This document shows, one piece after another, positions 20,401 to 30,601 of a stretch of DNA of 64,000 bases. Origin of the DNA: Semisulcospira habei (Eukaryota > Mollusca > Gastropoda > Semisulcospiridae). Numbering within the stretch: position 1 is the first letter of the stretch; every line of letters starts with the position of its first letter. The position numbers and the translations under genes are program-made. The notes under the pieces are model-generated. The model had not been told where the DNA came from. It saw only the letters and a program-made list of their open reading frames with translations, and did no database searches. The stretch is taken from the NCBI GenBank assembly GCA_036245525.1, contig BTPG01000007.1, positions 166,928,976 through 166,992,975 on the forward strand, read 5' to 3'.

Positions 20401-22289
20401 TCCACCGGGGGTTCTCTGGAAGGTGAAGCTGCTGGGGATTTGTTCCCGCTGCGGTATGCTCTCGTTGCTGGAGCTTTGGAAGGAAAGGACACTTTGTTGG
20501 TAAGAGTGGCAGTATATTTCAAGGCACCGTGTGCAGCAGTATTAGAGGCGGAAGAATGAGTAGGCCCATGTGAGGAAGGCGGCGGGGTAGCAGTATATTT
20601 GCGGGAAGAAGTCCCAGGCACAACAACGTTCTTCAGCTGCTTGCGGAGTTTCTCCAGGTTGTATCCAGGAGAGTTCTTGGACGCGGGCTTGGGTTGGGAG
20701 GACCTGGGCCACACAAACAAACGGGGTCGTTTCTTGAAGGCGATCTGGTCAGCTGTCTTGCCGTTAGAGCACGCCAGGTGCAATGTCTTGGACAGACTGG
20801 TCACTTTGGGGTCCACAAATGGACACGAATCATCCTTTCTACCACCTTTTGTAGACGTGTGCGAGTCTGACGGCGACTTTTCTGGGTGAAGGACATCGGT
20901 GTTTTCTGTCAGGATGCCTGCACTTGAAGCTTCAAGCATCTCAGTCAGTGGAGAGATCTTTTCGGTTTTTCTTAACACTGATTTTACACCTTTTTCTTTC
21001 TTTGTGTGAAGGTCGTCTATTACATTGTAACGGTCCAAGTCGGTGACGACAGTCAAACCTGTCATGGCAGAGTTTAGCCTATCGCCCCCCGATCTCACGA
21101 CAGGAGGTACGGAACAGGCTAGACTCACCGGTGTCAGTCTCTCCAGCAAAACTACGGGTTGTTTCTTGATAACATCCTCATAGGTCTTCTTCACGTGTCT
21201 CACACACTCATCCTCATCACCACTGTCTCCTTCAGCGTCAAACACAGACTTTTCACGTGATCCATTTCCATGCCTAGAGCTTTCTTTCTCAACATGATGC
21301 TGCTTGCTGAAGGGCTCCAAAGGTTCTGATATGTCTGTAGCATGTGTCACTGAATTTGTTACGATGTCATCCATCCTTGATCCCTCCTTTGTATTTTCTG
21401 TGTCCTCTGAGTTCCGTTCCGGCACTTCCTCAAGCTCAAGCCTAGGAAGAGGCATAGCCTCTTCTTCCTCTTCCATTCCTCTTTCACCCTCAGCCTCTTT
21501 CACATCAACAAGGCTACGCACTCTTTCCAGTTTCGGCATGGGAGGGAGAGACTGCCAACCCACTGGCGCAACACAAGGAGTCTTTGCCGACTCTACGGGC
21601 ATTTCATCCACATCCAAGCTGGCCTCCTTCGCCAGCTGAGGCTCTCCCACTCCTTTGCTGGACCTGTCCTTCTTCTCGGCGCGTGAGAGAAGGGTTTGGT
21701 GGGAATAAGGGGATGGTCTGCGGGGTGCAAATTTTGTGGGAATGTCACAGGGCCCGCTGAAAGCCAGCCCAGAGCGCACGTCCTCAGTCATGCTGCTATG
21801 CATGACTATGTAACGACTCCTACGATGAATAGCTTCGGTACTTGTCCTTTCATTTAAGTTGAATCAATGTATCAGTCTCTTTTCCGAGTGATCTCCCTGT
21901 ATCATTTCCGTTGTCGTCTTTTCTTTGCGACAGTCTCTCTTTTTCACTGCCGGTGGTAAATTTTGTACTTTGTAGTCTCTACTTTTTACCTCCCTATCTG
22001 GTTTTCTGCAACAGAGGTCACAGTTTTCCGTTACCTCTTGAGCTTGGTGATTCTCCCTGGGTCTAACTTTTGCTTTTTCTAATTTATAATTTTCTTCTAT
22101 TTCCGGTTCTGCTTCCTCCTCGTCCTCTTCTTTCTCAACTGTTTCCACGTTAGTACTGCTGGACTCTTTCACTGCAAGACCTGAATCAGCAGACACTGCA
22201 GACAGTTCCGTTTCAGCAGGACAGTAATAGTTTGTGTTTTCTCTACGTTCACTGTATCGCGCCAATGATGTCTTGAAGGCACCTGCCAT
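17447..22289 (-). CDS. Large exon of an unrecognised, mostly disordered protein (in-frame TGA)
   Basis: From ATG at 22289 (context GGCATGG, a good Kozak match) one frame runs to a splice donor CAG|GTACGT with last exon base 17447. It covers about 1,614 codons interrupted only by TGA at 21864-21866. The product is low-complexity: an acidic stretch near residue 60 (EKEEDEEEAEPEIEENYKLE), many Ser/Thr-rich segments, RPRLFVWPRSS, a possible coiled stretch YNLEKLRKQLKNVVVPG, and a basic C-terminal part (RKERKSKRRRRKTDKR; GGVSRRRRRGHIRGSRRGQG) that suggests a nuclear role. No enzyme or known domain is recognised. The exon ends in phase 1, so further exons should lie at lower coordinates or outside the window. 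It may also be joined in frame to the exon at 22482-22887. Gene identity unknown; coding nature judged high because the frame is so long. Confidence 0.78.
21864..21866 (-). other. In-frame TGA inside the large exon
   Basis: The 160-codon and 1,464-codon open stretches are in the same frame. They are separated by this single TGA plus 20 open codons (FNLNERTSTEAIHRRSRYIV). No GT...AG pair able to splice it out is evident between the two. It could be a nonsense allele, a base-call error, stop readthrough, or a true stop with a downstream start at 21803. Confidence 0.85.
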
Positions 22290-22425
22290 GCCTACCCAGA
22301 GTGGCTGGATATGTATGACGTAGAAATTTTCACATTTCCAAAACACGGGGCGGATAAAGTCCTACGATGTCCTTCAGTCGATTTTCTTTCTAGAAAGTTG
22401 TCAACGTCACCTGAAGGTAGACTTA

Positions 22426-22431
22426 TTTATT
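22426..22431 (-). promoter_or_regulatory. Candidate poly(A) signal AATAAA
   Basis: The minus strand reads AATAAATAAG 42 bp beyond the TAG at 22473. It supports a transcript end here, but would be intronic if the exon at 22482-22887 is joined to the large exon. Confidence 0.45.
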
Positions 22432-22472
22432 GACAGACTGTTATGACTGTACTGTGTTCAAGGAAACAAGTA

Positions 22473-22887
22473 CTATCTCACCGGCCGACGGGTAAATACA
22501 GGTGACATGACTGCACAGCTTTTTTGTTGTATATTTCTAGTGTGTTCGACTGGATCTCTCCTGAAAAGCCTGCTGTTTGTTGTCAAAGGATTTGCTGTAT
22601 TATGGAATAGGCGTCGATCACAAAAGTGTCCAGCGCTGTCACGAGATGAATGACCGATGCCGACTATTTCTGCCAGATACTCGGTGATTGTCTTGACAAC
22701 CCTTTGCAGCTGTGGAATGTCCGTCGATCTGATTTTGTCTTTGTGTGAAACAAGACCACTTGCAAAGTGAATGTGTAGACGGATGACGCTCACCAATGTC
22801 TTTCCCGTCGACTCCCACTTAAACTGTTTCCGGCGTATCTGATCCCCAGCAAACACTTGGTGGTGAATGACTGGTCGGGTCAGTGGC
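22473..22887 (-). CDS. Exon of an unrecognised protein upstream of the large exon
   Basis: A good acceptor (TGCTTGTGTTTCAG) precedes 22887 on the minus strand. The frame then reads PLTRPVIHHQVFAGDQIRRK ... STDIPQLQRVVKTITEYLAE ... and stops at TAG 22473-22475. Two models fit. (1) It is the terminal exon of a gene, with an AATAAA signal 42 bp past the stop. (2) Donor CCG|GTGAGA after 22482 splices phase 0 to an acceptor ATCCAG ending at 22305, entering the frame of the large exon (PLWVGMAGAFK). No domain recognised; the region with alternating hydrophobic and charged residues looks folded. Upstream exons were not found. Confidence 0.65.
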
Positions 22888-22930
22888 CTGAAACACAAGC
22901 ACAAAAGCACTTAGTTATGTAGTTGCTTAT

Positions 22931-23033
22931 GTAACACGACAAGACGTCTCACGCAGATCAACCCGGGGGCACTCTGGCGTACGTCAAAGTGCCCCCGGGT
23001 CGATCTGGCGTGACAGTCCTTTTGGTGTGTTAC
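22931..23033. mobile_element. Pal-J palindromic element
   Basis: Outer ends GTAACACGACAAG and CTTTTGGTGTGTTAC are imperfect inverted repeats. The inner stem pairs ACGCAGATCAACCCGGGGGC with GCCCCCGGGTCGATCTGGCG (22951-23012). It lies just outside the acceptor of the exon at 22887. Only one copy in the window. Confidence 0.7.
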
Positions 23034-23099
23034 CGCCCTCACGTAAAATTGATCCCCGGCCCATGAAGCTACACCAGTGTACCGCGCCAGAATGACCTT

Positions 23100-23350
23100 C
23101 TAGTAAACAGCATCCCTTGAAAGCAGACGCCCTCGGCCCGATGTCGGCTTCAGTTGGCTTGCACACACCCGTGTGCGGGCCAGCTGAAACTGACCGACCT
23201 CCGACTGATTATCTTTTGTCGACTGTTTTCATGGGCGCAATTTGCACAGGAGGTGCGCAGGCCAACTACAATTGGCGAAGTGTAATTCGTGAACTTTTTC
23301 ACAAACGCAATTATCACGGCTGCGCGTGGACCAGCTGACACAGGCGTCGG
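23100..23350. mobile_element. Decayed Pal-D-type hairpins
   Basis: GACGCCCTCGGCCCGATGTC opens it. GGCTTCAGTTGGCTTGCACA pairs with TGTGCGGGCCAGCTGAAACT. A second pair further right uses GTGCGCAGGCCAACT and TGCGCGTGGACCAGCTGACA. It appears to be two overlapping or nested decayed copies. Confidence 0.55.
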
Positions 23351-23564
23351 CTCGGAGACATTTTGTTGACAAAAAAAATAACATAGGTATAAAATTAACC
23401 TAGGTACAGAAATATCGGCCTTTGTGCAAACTGAAACCTACACGCAAGCACAAAGCGACACTTATCGTTTACAAAAAAACGGTATTGTATCAACTAGACT
23501 ATCATTGTATGTTTCAACTATGCGGAAAATAATATTGAGTGTTGTGTGCTGCCCTTTGTGTACA

Positions 23565-23635
23565 CGTGTCCTGGTCTGTGATTTTGGACCTTACGGCTGT
23601 AGCCGTAAGGTCCAAAATCACAGGCCAGCACAAAT
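23565..23635. mobile_element. Pal-E hairpin
   Basis: CTGGTCTGTGATTTTGGACC pairs with GGTCCAAAATCACAGGCCAG around TTACGGCTGTAGCCGTAA. It is nearly perfect, with one G/T-type mismatch. Confidence 0.85.
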
Positions 23636-24649
23636 GTTGTGTAGACTTGTTCGTCTGCTTGTTTGTTCCTGTTGTCATGAAAGACACTATTGTTCAGAGT
23701 TTTGCCATAATAAACTATCTGTCTCTAGAAAACTACGAAACTGAACCCCAAGGAGTGGCCGCCAAGCGTGTAAATGCCTGGGAATAACCAACGCTCCTTT
23801 TTTTAGCTGCCTGTTTCTGTCTTGTTTGTTAAAATCAATTCCCGATTCGCGTTCCTGATATGCTAAAGTCCGTAGGAAGCTGTCTCGTCTAAACTTCTAG
23901 TATTATATTTTGAAGGAAAACAAGACGATGATTTCATCCCAAAGTCTAACGTATTGTTTGGAGCTCAGATGCGTTTTTCTTTTAGGAACATTCAGTGTTG
24001 TTCATATTTTTAAACTTATTATTCTGATCCATTTCCCTCCTCTGTAAACCAACCTCTGATGAACACACACACCGGCGCACACAAATAAAGACTGACACAC
24101 GGCGCTTCCCCCCATTAGTACGCTTTGTGGGCTCGTGGCGCGACTGGAATTCTGAAGAAGAAGAATAGCAATAGCAGCAAAATGACGTCACTATAAGCTT
24201 TACGTCATGGCATCGCTAGTCTCACGACGCCGTGTAAACAGTGACGAATTTGATGTTTCACGTCACTCATCCGAAAGGCACGCAGCCTCTTCCAGGGTTG
24301 ACTGTTTTGTTCCACACAGCCTCTTCCGTGGCTGACTGTTTGATGACAGTATATAGTGGTTCCAAAACGTGCAAAAATGAATTAATTATTATTGAAAAAG
24401 TTAAAGAGGTACAACGCTGGCTTACGAACACATTCAATGTCTCCCTTTGATCTAGCTGTATGAAAAGTATCTAGCAAGAATAACAAAAATTAGGGATCAA
24501 CCGGTTTTTGTCAAACGGCCATTTTTTGGTCAAAGTGTAAACTAACTAAAAAATCAACAACAAAAACTGTTTCAGGAGAATTCACGTAGTGAAAATATCC
24601 TAAAGTTTTAAGCTTGCCTGTCCACAAATGCGGGCTCTTGTCGCTGTCT

Positions 24650-24650
<1 letters not shown>
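23636..24650. other. Intergenic, nothing recognised
   Basis: A short Pal-H-like fragment (GCCAAGCGTGTAAATGCCTG) is at 23762-23781. CACGCAGCCTCTTCC and CACAGCCTCTTCCGTGGCTG form a near duplicate at about 24280-24333. No gene supported. Confidence 0.45.
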
Positions 24651-24652
<2 letters not shown>

Positions 24653-24728
<76 letters not shown>

Positions 24729-24747
24729 ACACACGCGCGCGCGCGCG
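24653..24747. repeat. (AC)n microsatellite ending in (CG)n
   Basis: About 40 AC units, then GCGCGCGCGCG. Cys-Val open frames over it are artefacts. Confidence 0.97.
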
Positions 24748-25012
24748 GCGTTCGGCGCCAAATGTACGTTCTCTGGCAAGGTTTGCGTAGCTAGACGTGA
24801 CGTCATTTTTTTATCTTGTTACTTCTTTGCCAGAATTCGGGACCCGCTCCGCCCAGCAAGTCGTGTGCATTCTACGGAACGCGCTCCGACCAGCCCCATT
24901 TCAAAGTCTACCGTATTTTCAATACGGTAGACAAAAACCACATATTGTAAACTAGAAAAATAACACAGATTTAAACGAACTACAAAAAAACCCAAAACAA
25001 ACAAACAAACTA

Positions 25013-25048
<36 letters not shown>
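25013..25048. repeat. Poly-A tract
   Basis: An A run of about 35 bases, possibly the tail of an unidentified retroelement, although no body is recognised to its left. Confidence 0.8.
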
Positions 25049-25049
<1 letters not shown>

Positions 25050-25218
25050 AGACCGGGGTGGGTGAGGGTAGATTGTATACCAGCCAAGAACAATTTATGG
25101 CACGGTTGCACGACATTCCCAACCTATCTGTGTAGCATGTGCAGCTGCTGAGAACAATTTCATGTTATTTGTGCGTGCTTGTGCGATGTTCTACCGATTT
25201 GTTAAGCATGTTAAACCT

Positions 25219-25290
25219 AATAATAATAATAATAATAACTTATATGGCGTCTATAAGCCGTAAGATCCAAAATCACAGACCAGAACACAA
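25219..25290 (-). mobile_element. (AAT)n tail fused to half a Pal-E
   Basis: An (AAT)n run and ACTTATATGGCGTCTATAAG resemble the reversed 3' tail of SINE-1 or its LINE. They are followed at once by the right arm of Pal-E (GCCGTAAGATCCAAAATCAC). The left half of the hairpin is missing, perhaps replaced by the insertion. Confidence 0.5.
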
Positions 25291-25668
25291 ACAATTATGT
25301 TTGTTGGGCTACATCATAACTTATATCCGTCGGGTTATTCTGAAATATGATGAAACAAAATTTTAATCGATTTTGCGTCAGAAACAGAAATGCGTTGACA
25401 ACCCCCTAAAAACTATGCGTGTAATTATGGTATGCCTAATTTAATTATAAACTATGCACGTAATTATGCTATGCCTAATCTAATTTTTCTTTTCAAACTA
25501 TGCATGTAGTTGTGGTAGCCCTAATTATAATGAAACGTCTGCCGTGTTGTGATAGGAGCGGTGAAGAGTTAGACAACAAGGGCCAATTGTCAAATGCCGG
25601 AAGTGTCACGGAAATGATCCGATTGATGCGATTTTAGTAGTCTCGCCGATTTCTGAGAATTTATTATT

Positions 25669-25880
25669 AACCCATTCAGCCCTGACGCACTACAGCAGGA
25701 GATGGGTCGACCATGATAATTCAAGGGTAGTGCCAGATTAGCTTGGCGCCTTCAGGCGCCAAGCTAATCTGGCACTACCCTTGAATTATCATGGTCAACC
25801 CATCTCCTGCAACAGGTGCATAGTCGTTAGATGACGCCTCCAAAATTTGGAAAATACGTGCGCCGGGCTGAATGGGTTAA
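25669..25880. mobile_element. Pal-A MITE, near-perfect reference copy
   Basis: TTAACCCATTCAGCCCTGAC ... GGGCTGAATGGGTTAA. The hairpin arms GATGGGTCGACCATGATAAT and CAAGGGTAGTGCCAGATTAG are complementary over about 48 bp, with only TTCA in the loop. The asymmetric flank CATAGTCGTTAGATGACGCC is on the right. About 212 bp overall, with no coding capacity. Confidence 0.92.
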
Positions 25881-25899
25881 GCGCACACGCCAATACAAT

Positions 25900-25975
25900 C
25901 CTACTGCAAGAGACACGGATCCTCAAGAACACCGCAAGTGCAGGGGCTCACGAGGATCTACGCCACTCGCTGGCA
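25900..25975. mobile_element. Pal-B hairpin, decayed
   Basis: CTGCAAGAGACACGGATCCT pairs with AGGATCTACGCCACTCGC, and the GC-rich centre has lost part of its stem. It sits 20 bp right of the Pal-A copy. Confidence 0.6.
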
Positions 25976-26394
25976 TCACTTTGTATCCATGTTCCTCGAA
26001 CGGCTGGATATCTAAGGCATGCATTACCAAAGTTTTCAGAAACAATCTGCATCCACTGGCAGTGATGAAGTTAAAAAAACAACAACAAAACAAAACAAAA
26101 AACAAGGACGCTATTCATGCAGTTACACTCCAAAATGAGGAGAGTGTGTGGGGGTGGGCGTGAAAGGATGCTATTCATGGCACACATAGCTCACTGACCC
26201 TGACACTGGCTGAGTGCCAAGAAAGAAACAAAGAATCGCTAAACTACACACACACAAATCCGTTAAATGTTTTGGACTTTAAACTTGCCAAATACTGCGC
26301 AACAGACGATTACACCGTTTCCTCATAGTAATAGTGTATTACTCAGTCGATAAAGGCTTCGACATGACGACGGTATTTCAAAGACGGAGCACCA

Positions 26395-26475
26395 AAGCGT
26401 GCACGTGGTCTACATGAGTTCGAACCCACGACTTTTTTGTCGATTGGGAGTCAAACGCCCTTCCACTAAAGCTCT
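26395..26475 (-). mobile_element. tRNA-like SINE head fragment
   Basis: On the minus strand AGTGGAAGGGCGTTTGACTC then AAAGTCGTGGGTTCGAACTC gives a pol III B box. It resembles 44091-44160 over the D-arm to T-arm region. Too diverged for a functional tRNA call. Confidence 0.55.
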
Positions 26476-26516
26476 TTCTCCACCCCCACCCCCCCACCCC
26501 TTCTCCCAAGTACGCA

Positions 26517-26605
26517 AAGGTCCTCGGCCCACGTTAGCCGCAGCGGGCCCGCGCACTGCTGTGCGCGGGCCCGCTGCGGCTGACGTGTGCCCGAAGACGT
26601 TTTGT
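26517..26605. mobile_element. Pal-D hairpin
   Basis: AGGTCCTCGGCCCACGTTAG at the left, CAGCGGGCCCGCGCAC paired with GTGCGCGGGCCCGCTG at the centre, and GCCCGAAGACGTTTTGT at the right. GC-rich stem of about 30 bp. Confidence 0.8.
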
Positions 26606-26623
26606 TACTGGGGCCAGTTTCCA

Positions 26624-26807
26624 AACTAGACGATCAATGCTATTTCTTCTTCCCGTCATGTAGATCCAAAACTAGACGATCAATGCTATTTCTTCTTCCC
26701 GTCATGTAGATCCAAAACTAGACGATCAATGCTATTTCTTCTTCCCGTCATGTAGATCCAAAACTAGACGATCAATGCTATTTCTTCTTCCCGTCATGTA
26801 GATCCAA
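26624..26807. repeat. Perfect 46-bp minisatellite, four copies
   Basis: Units start at 26624, 26670, 26716 and 26762 with AACTAGACGATCAATGCTAT and end TGTAGATCCAA. All four appear identical, so the expansion is very recent or the assembly duplicated the unit. Confidence 0.95.
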
Positions 26808-26867
26808 AACATTTTAAAAACAATCCTGGAAGTGTGCTATCCAATACGCTACGAAGTTGTCTGTTAA

Positions 26868-27160
26868 AGCCCGCCCGCAAGCGAGGCTTCCTGGGACCTT
26901 CACATTGTTTGAATCGCCGCGACTCGCACCATTCTTTCGACGTCATTCTTGCAATTTTTTTCCTTTATTTATTTATTTGTTTTTGTTGTTGTTGTTGTTG
27001 TTGGGTTTTTTTGTGTGTGTGTGTGTTCCGAAAATTGCAACACCTCTCCCAGATTCGTGGCCCGCAGTGACGAGAAACTCAAACTGACGTCACACAACAG
27101 TGTTTAAGTCCCAGATCAAAAGCGCGGCTTCCTGAGACCTTCACCTCATGAATATTTCAG
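26868..27160. repeat. Repeat K copy
   Basis: AAGCGAGGCTTCCTGGGACC, TTGAATCGCCGCGACTCG, CATTCTTTCGACGTCATTCT and a second AAAGCGCGGCTTCCTGAGAC with CCTTCACCTCATGAATATT. An internal (GTT)n and (GT)n expansion lies at 26981-27026. Similar blocks occur at 14995, 16455 and 35793. Confidence 0.6.
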
Positions 27161-27229
27161 AGAACACAGTATAGATTTTACATTACAGCGTTTCCCATAG
27201 AACGAAAAATCGCCGACACACGGTTTAGT

Positions 27230-27320
27230 AGGAGAAAATCTACATGCTGAAGCCTCCTGACACTACCCTTGAACTATCATGGTCCGCACATCTACTGCAG
27301 TAGTGTCAGATGAATGGGTT
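27230..27320. mobile_element. Right half of a Pal-A element
   Basis: CTGACACTACCCTTGAACTA then CATGGTCCGCACATCTACTG, and GTGTCAGATGAATGGGTT at the end. The left arm is absent. Confidence 0.6.
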
Positions 27321-27784
27321 TCAAATATTCTATATCCAAAACAAAACGGGACTAGCTGAAGGGTGGGGGCAAGGGGAGAGAAGTAGTCAAACAGGCCTAC
27401 CGTACACCAGCCTCCGTTGAAAAGTCCTGGTAAATGAAAGTCGTACAGTTCTAGTGTGCATGAAGTGATTAGTGTTCAGGTCGTCCTACATCGGCAGTAG
27501 CTGCCCCTGGCTAACCAGCCCGTCATAGTTGTCAATTACCACTCCTGTGTCGTGAACGTTAAACCCCAAACTGAGCAACCACACAACATAATTCCATGCA
27601 CGTAAATAGACCGCCGGCCTCAGAACAAACGTGTGAGACTTGGTGGTCTCATTTGCTTTCCTAGGTTAGCCTAGTGGCTTTCACAAGAGTAAAAACCCAA
27701 AACAGATAGTGTGGGAACCATTCCGTCATCGGTACGCGTAGAATTCACCTCCTTGACGTGGAACGTATTTCTGAAGTCAGTTAA

Positions 27785-27950
27785 CTCCATGGATGCTCAA
27801 GAGCCCCAGCCGTTGAAGGAGCATGGATTCAACGTGGTGTCAGCAAGAGGTGTAGATCCTCATGAGCCCCCGCACCTGCGGGGGCTCATGAGGATCTATG
27901 CCTCTTGCAGGTGCATTAGATTCACTTTTTCTCGGCAGTGAAGATGTTAA
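27785..27950. mobile_element. Pal-B MITE, left end missing
   Basis: CCAGCCGTTGAAGGAGCATG is followed by CAGCAAGAGGTGTAGATCCT, a perfect CATGAGCCCCCGCACCTGCG centre, and GGATCTATGCCTCTTGCAGG. The right end is CTCGGCAGTGAAGATGTTAA. Confidence 0.8.
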
Positions 27951-28552
27951 AAATTCCCTTGCTAATTATGCATACCCCCTATTGATATTCACGAGCAGCT
28001 CTGCGTCGCCCATCACGATTTTGAAAATGTCATGTGTAGGCACATGACGTGTGTATGAAAGCCGCATTGTTTCTACGTCAATTGATCTCCAACACAGGCG
28101 CCTGTCACTTGCGCGCTGATGAAATCCGTTCTAATGTCTCTGATGAAATACAACGCTAACCTTGTTTAGAGCGAACACGCGTGCGTCCGTTACAAGCACA
28201 ATGCGCCATCATTTTTTTCACGTTAATGAAATTCAATGATACGTTGTTGTTGTTTTTGTTTGTCTTGTTTGTCTCGCACGCCCGGTACAAGCTCAGTCAG
28301 CTTGTGTTGAATGCGGGAGGGTTCACACGAAGAAACCGCTGTTACACCCCGACCATTTTCACGCCCCGAGCTTCATCAAGAAACTGGAAGTATTTTATCT
28401 ACTTGCAAATGACGACAGCCGTTGTGAGCTGTTTCGTTGAATGACTCATTACACAGCTCAAAGTATGCATATGGGTAAAAACGATAGTCGAACCGAGTTT
28501 TTAAACAGAAAATGGTTAGCCGGCATACGCCTCGAAAGGCATTTTCTGGCGT

Positions 28553-28764
28553 TAACCCATACAGCCCCGACGTCCTACAGCAGGAGATGGGTCGACCACG
28601 ATAATTCAAGGGTAGTGCCAGATTAGCTTGGCGCCTATCGGCGCCAAGCTATTCTGGCACTACCCTTAAATTATCATGGTTGATCCACCTCGTGCAACTG
28701 GTGGATAGTCGCTAGATGACGCCTCCAAAATTTGGGAAATACTGCCTTGGGGCTGAATGAGTTA
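28553..28764. mobile_element. Pal-A MITE
   Basis: TTAACCCATACAGCCCCGAC ... GGGGCTGAATGAGTTAA. The arms differ by one base at the core (GATTAGC against GCTATTC), a rare arm mismatch; the loop is TATC. Confidence 0.88.
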
Positions 28765-29225
28765 AAGCAATTTTCGCTTTCCCCAAAAAATGCATTTTCT
28801 ACGCTCACCCCCGCCCCCAATGACCTAGACACAAGGCGCGCAGCAATACATGACATCACCAATCGTGTCGTCTGCGCCGTTTTCTGCAGTTCTCCGCCAA
28901 ACGGTTACGATACGATAAATTAAGTGATGCTTGGCACCATTTGTACAAGAATGTATGCCGCATATAACTCTTCTTATTCGAACACTAGACACTGTAGACG
29001 ATAGACCTATATTTGTTGCCACCGAAGCACGCTCGGAAATGAAGTTACAAGGTTTCCGGTCCGATGAAAATGGCCGCGTCAACTTTGAAAGCTGCTCAGT
29101 TTCACCTAAAAAATAGTCGTGACAAGTAAGTAGTAGGAGGCACATGGTACAAACTGCTTATGCAATTTGGCTCTCGTGGCGGGCTACGGAAATTATTTCC
29201 CTCTCTGGTATTATAAGTTATTTGT
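28765..29225. other. Intergenic, nothing recognised
   Basis: No gene or repeat supported in this stretch. Confidence 0.45.
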
Positions 29226-29361
29226 AGCAGGGGTTTACTACACGGATCTTTGTAGACCTGAGGGAGGTCAAAGGAACCATTGTACCCCGAAGGCCTGAGG
29301 GGTACAATGTTTCCTTTGACATCCCGAAGGTCTACAAGGGTCCGTGCAGCACGCCCCTGCT
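29226..29361. mobile_element. Pal-I long inverted repeat
   Basis: GCAGGGGTTTACTACACGGA pairs imperfectly with TCCGTGCAGCACGCCCCTGC. The inner arms CTTTGTAGACCTGAGGGAGG and GTCAAAGGAACCATTGTACC pair with GGTACAATGTTTCCTTTGAC. About 60-bp arms, with a short loop at 29287-29298. Single copy in the window. Confidence 0.75.
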
Positions 29362-30090
29362 TTCATAACGTATTTGTTTTTATTTCTCCACTATTTTCGT
29401 AAAAGAAAACAAGAAGAAATCTTCCGACCTGGATCACGACAGGAACGACTGATATCAAAGGAATATACACTTAAACACAATAGACTTATGACGAAATTTA
29501 AAATCTTTCATGACGCAGCCGTCTCCACTAGTGTGCCTGTTGTTTCGAACATCACTAAGTAACTTTGTTTTTTAGAACGTTTTGGTGATCTTTTAAAGAA
29601 CGTTTTGGTGATCTTTCATAGACCAAACTGGCATTTAAGACGTGACCAAAAGAGGGCTACAAAAAGTTCGCCTTAAGTCGCTACATGGGTTTTTGTACCG
29701 AGGTCACACGGTACGGTTTGCGCTAGAGTGATTGGTCGTGTGTGACGTAGGGATGAAAACAATGCTTTTGGAGCGAAATACTCTCTAAAGCTCGCGCACA
29801 AAAACTAATAGCACCGGGTGAAACTTATATCGGTACGCATTCTACCCCTATTGTCTAAGAACTATATAAAGTAGATTTAAGATGCCGGAAATATTGTGTA
29901 CCTAAACCTGGGGCGAGGAAATTGCTGGGGTCTAATAACCGTAACATATTCTATAACATCCACGCGCTCGCGACGGGCGCCTTTGATCCGATTGTACTAT
30001 TGATCAGGGAAAATGCCACCAAAAATACCGAGGTTATGAGCAGAACAACAACTCTCCTACAGCCCCTTCACGGAGTATAACACTAATACA
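29362..30090. other. Intergenic; small tandem duplication
   Basis: AGAACGTTTTGGTGATCTTT occurs twice in tandem at about 29575-29618. Otherwise nothing recognised. Confidence 0.5.
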
Positions 30091-30189
30091 CACTATCACA
30101 TAGGGCCTCCCACAGAAGGAGATGGATCGACCGTGCTACTTCAAGGGTACAGCACAAATAGCCGAAAGGACAATACAGAATTAACACTT

Positions 30190-30460
30190 TCCCTGCGATT
30201 GGAGGCATATTGCGTTTCTGAAGCCTTTGTTAAGTCTATAGCATAAAGTGCCACAGACACCAGGGAACATGGATAGAGAAATTGTGTTTGCAAACCAGCG
30301 GCCACAGACAGTTGCGAGGGTTCATGCCTCTTGCAGCTGGGTCGTGTTCACTTTTTCACAGACACCAGGGAACATGGATAGAGAAATAGTGTTTGCAAAC
30401 CATCGGCCACAGACAGTTGCGGGGGTTCATGCCTCTTGCAGCTCCGCAGTGAAAGGGTTA
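30190..30460. mobile_element. Decayed Pal-B with a 113-bp internal tandem duplication
   Basis: The block from ACAGACACCAGGGAACATGG through TCATGCCTCTTGCAGCT is present twice (about 30253-30356 and 30359-30444). The opening AACACTTTCCCTGCGATTGG and closing CGCAGTGAAAGGGTTACG are Pal-B-type ends. The hairpin centre itself has been lost. Confidence 0.65.
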
Positions 30461-30463
30461 CGT

Positions 30464-30601
30464 TAACTCATTCTACCCCAGACACACCACAGCAAGATAA
30501 AGATCGACCTTGATAGTTCAAGGGTGATGATGCCAGAATAGCTTGGCGCCTATGGGCACCGGCAAAATTTGGGCATTTCGGTGTTGGGGTAGAATGAGTT
30601 A
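30464..30601. mobile_element. Pal-A MITE with right arm deleted
   Basis: TTAACTCATTCTACCCCAGA ... GGGGTAGAATGAGTTAA. Left arm CAAGGGTGATGATGCCAGAA reaches GGCGCCTATGGGCACC, and then the sequence jumps straight to GGCAAAATTTGGG. The whole right arm has been deleted, as expected for hairpin-induced deletion. Confidence 0.85.
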
